Source of the DNA: Hymenopus coronatus
Lineage: Eukaryota; Arthropoda; Insecta; Mantodea; Hymenopodidae
Length of the DNA stretch: 64,000 bases
Assembly: GCA_030762935.1 (NCBI GenBank)
Contig: CM060892.1
Coordinates: forward strand, 87,465,827 to 87,529,826
Direction: 5' to 3'
This document shows positions 62,941 to 64,000 of the stretch, one piece after another. The position numbers and the translations under genes are program-made. The notes beneath the pieces are model-generated. The model saw nothing but the letters and a program-made list of their open reading frames with translations. It was not told the origin of the DNA and ran no database searches. The first letter of the stretch is position 1; each line of letters opens with the position of its first letter.

Positions 62941-63192
62941 TTCTTTTGTTCTACTCCTGGCCAAGAAAAGAAGCGATTTGTAATGACAATCGCATAACGA
63001 CAGCTTTTAAAACATTTGACTATTGGTTTAGCCTAATGTATTCCCTTATTTTCTTCCTACTTATACGGAACTAAATAATAAGAACATTGTACTAATGAGT
63101 ACCACGATTAGCAAGGTGCAGAGAGAAGAAGAATCTTATGTATGAAGTTTGTAGAACAGCTAGAGAAAGTCATGTGAGTATAACACATCAGA
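62941..63192 (-). repeat. Family R 5' fragment
   Basis: Ends with TCTGATGTG reversed at 63192; more diverged than the palindrome arms. Confidence 0.7.
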
Positions 63193-63352
63193 TTTTTATC
63201 CTTCAGATTTTGGGTCCTGTATCCCTCGATTAAGCACAACTCAATGTTCATTCTTTCAGTGAGAAAGGCAAAATTGCGCAGATTGAAAGATCAATTCCAG
63301 ATCTGCAGTTATCTATAGATATAGACATAAACAAATAACAGAAATGAAAATA

Positions 63353-63600
63353 TCTGATGGGCTACATTCACATTACTTTCTCTACACATGCTAGAGCAAC
63401 TATTCTTACAACGGCTTATTTTTTCTTACAAAAACGTATTCCTCTATCTACTTCAAGTTTATTAAGATGAAAATTGGCAGAAATCGTTTTATTACAATAC
63501 TTTTACAAAGGGAATAAAATATTCAACAAACTAAAACGATAAAAACAACCAGTCGCTATGTGATGGTGTTGCGACTCCGTTCTCTTTGATTGAACAGTAT
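63353..63600 (+). repeat. Family R 5' fragment
   Basis: TCTGATGGGCTACATTCACA onward, lost after AACGATAAAAACAACCAGTC. Confidence 0.65.
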
Positions 63601-63668
63601 ATATATGAATAACGACTTCTCATATAAGAAGAATATTCGAACATTTAAACCTAACAAGAATATCTTTA

Positions 63669-63840
63669 GGCTGCCTCTGTGGTCGACTTCTCACCCGAAG
63701 GTCCCGAGTTCGATTCCCCGCTGGGGCGGGGAATTTTTCTTTAACCAGAATTATTCCCTATCCCTCGCAGAGTCTGGAAGTAGGAGAGTGAATGAGCGTG
63801 TAGTAACAAAAATTGATTACCCTAATGTTCCTAACCTACA
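63669..63840 (+). repeat. SINE family B copy with tRNA-like head
   Basis: Box A-like CTGTGGTCGACT, box B GAGTTCGATTCCC, then GGGGAATTTTTCTTTAACCA and TCGCAGAGTCTGGAAG shared with 5817-6038. Confidence 0.7.
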
Positions 63841-63894
63841 ATAATACGACTTGTTTCGAAAGTCAAATCCTCCGAAGAAAAGAAAAAAAAAAGT

Positions 63895-63975
63895 CTCTAG
63901 TCGCTTGCTTAGTGTAGGGGTAGCGTTGTCTCACATTCAACAGATCGCGAATTCGAATCTCGCTTAGGGTGAGTT
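63895..63975 (+). repeat. tRNA-like SINE head near window edge
   Basis: TTAGTGTAGGGGTAGCG and GAATTCGAATCTC resemble boxes A and B. The acceptor arms do not pair, and the rest lies beyond the window. Confidence 0.45.
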
Positions 63976-64000
63976 ACTTGAAAAAGATTTTTTCGTTTTT

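Noticed and set aside
63895..63975. Functional tRNA gene at the right edge
   Set aside because: Boxes A and B are present but the acceptor arms do not pair, and similar heads belong to SINEs.
1..64000. CRISPR array, operons or prokaryotic origin
   Set aside because: No regularly spaced repeats with unique spacers; spliced gene and eukaryotic transposons throughout.

Overview
The window is AT-rich animal nuclear DNA, most likely from an arthropod and probably an insect with a large, transposon-filled genome. It holds one nine-exon gene with GT/GC-AG introns, mariner, Tc1-like and pogo transposons, Penelope-like elements, LINEs, Ty3/gypsy remains and several tRNA-derived SINEs. No prokaryotic features are present. 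The species cannot be named from the sequence.

The only conventional host gene I can support is MINDY3 (formerly FAM188A/CARP), a deubiquitinase. It lies on the minus strand from its ATG at 60576 to its stop at 15481. I placed nine coding exons (1,356 bp, 451 codons plus stop) whose phases join without a break and whose product aligns from end to end with the vertebrate protein as I remember it. Intron 1 uses a GC donor. The introns total about 44 kb and consist largely of mobile elements.

Layout from the left end. 1-15480 is intergenic: SINE and LINE scraps, a 1.3-kb mariner with decayed transposase (7393-8694), and a Penelope-like element (PLE, about 11170-13990) with three nested insertions of one terminal unit and a hammerhead-type motif at its 3' end. 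15628-29068 (intron 8) holds a foldback repeat, gypsy and LINE remnants, an intact-looking deletion-derivative LINE with a 641-codon ORF and 11-bp target-site duplication (19957-22093), a pogo element inside a satellite-like array, a mariner deletion derivative with an open frame, several copies of an unnamed dispersed family (called family R here), a probable solo LTR and a second PLE with a hammerhead motif. 29229-59704 holds the middle introns with a foldback tRNA-like repeat, more PLE and R copies, a Tigger/pogo relic and a PLE-type promoter/ribozyme unit 86 bp upstream of exon 4. 60577-64000 is the upstream flank: a short promoter region, then a palindrome of about 1.7 kb built from two R copies, then SINEs.

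The items most worth a second look are the non-autonomous LINE whose single frame fuses a 2A-like peptide and an ORF1-like region to the C-terminal end of a reverse transcriptase; the PLE units that combine CCAAT, TATA, a TCAGT initiator and a hammerhead-like fold; and family R, which has a defined 5' end, a terminal palindrome, an internal CA tract and no coding capacity. All family assignments come from reading translated motifs; no database search was possible.
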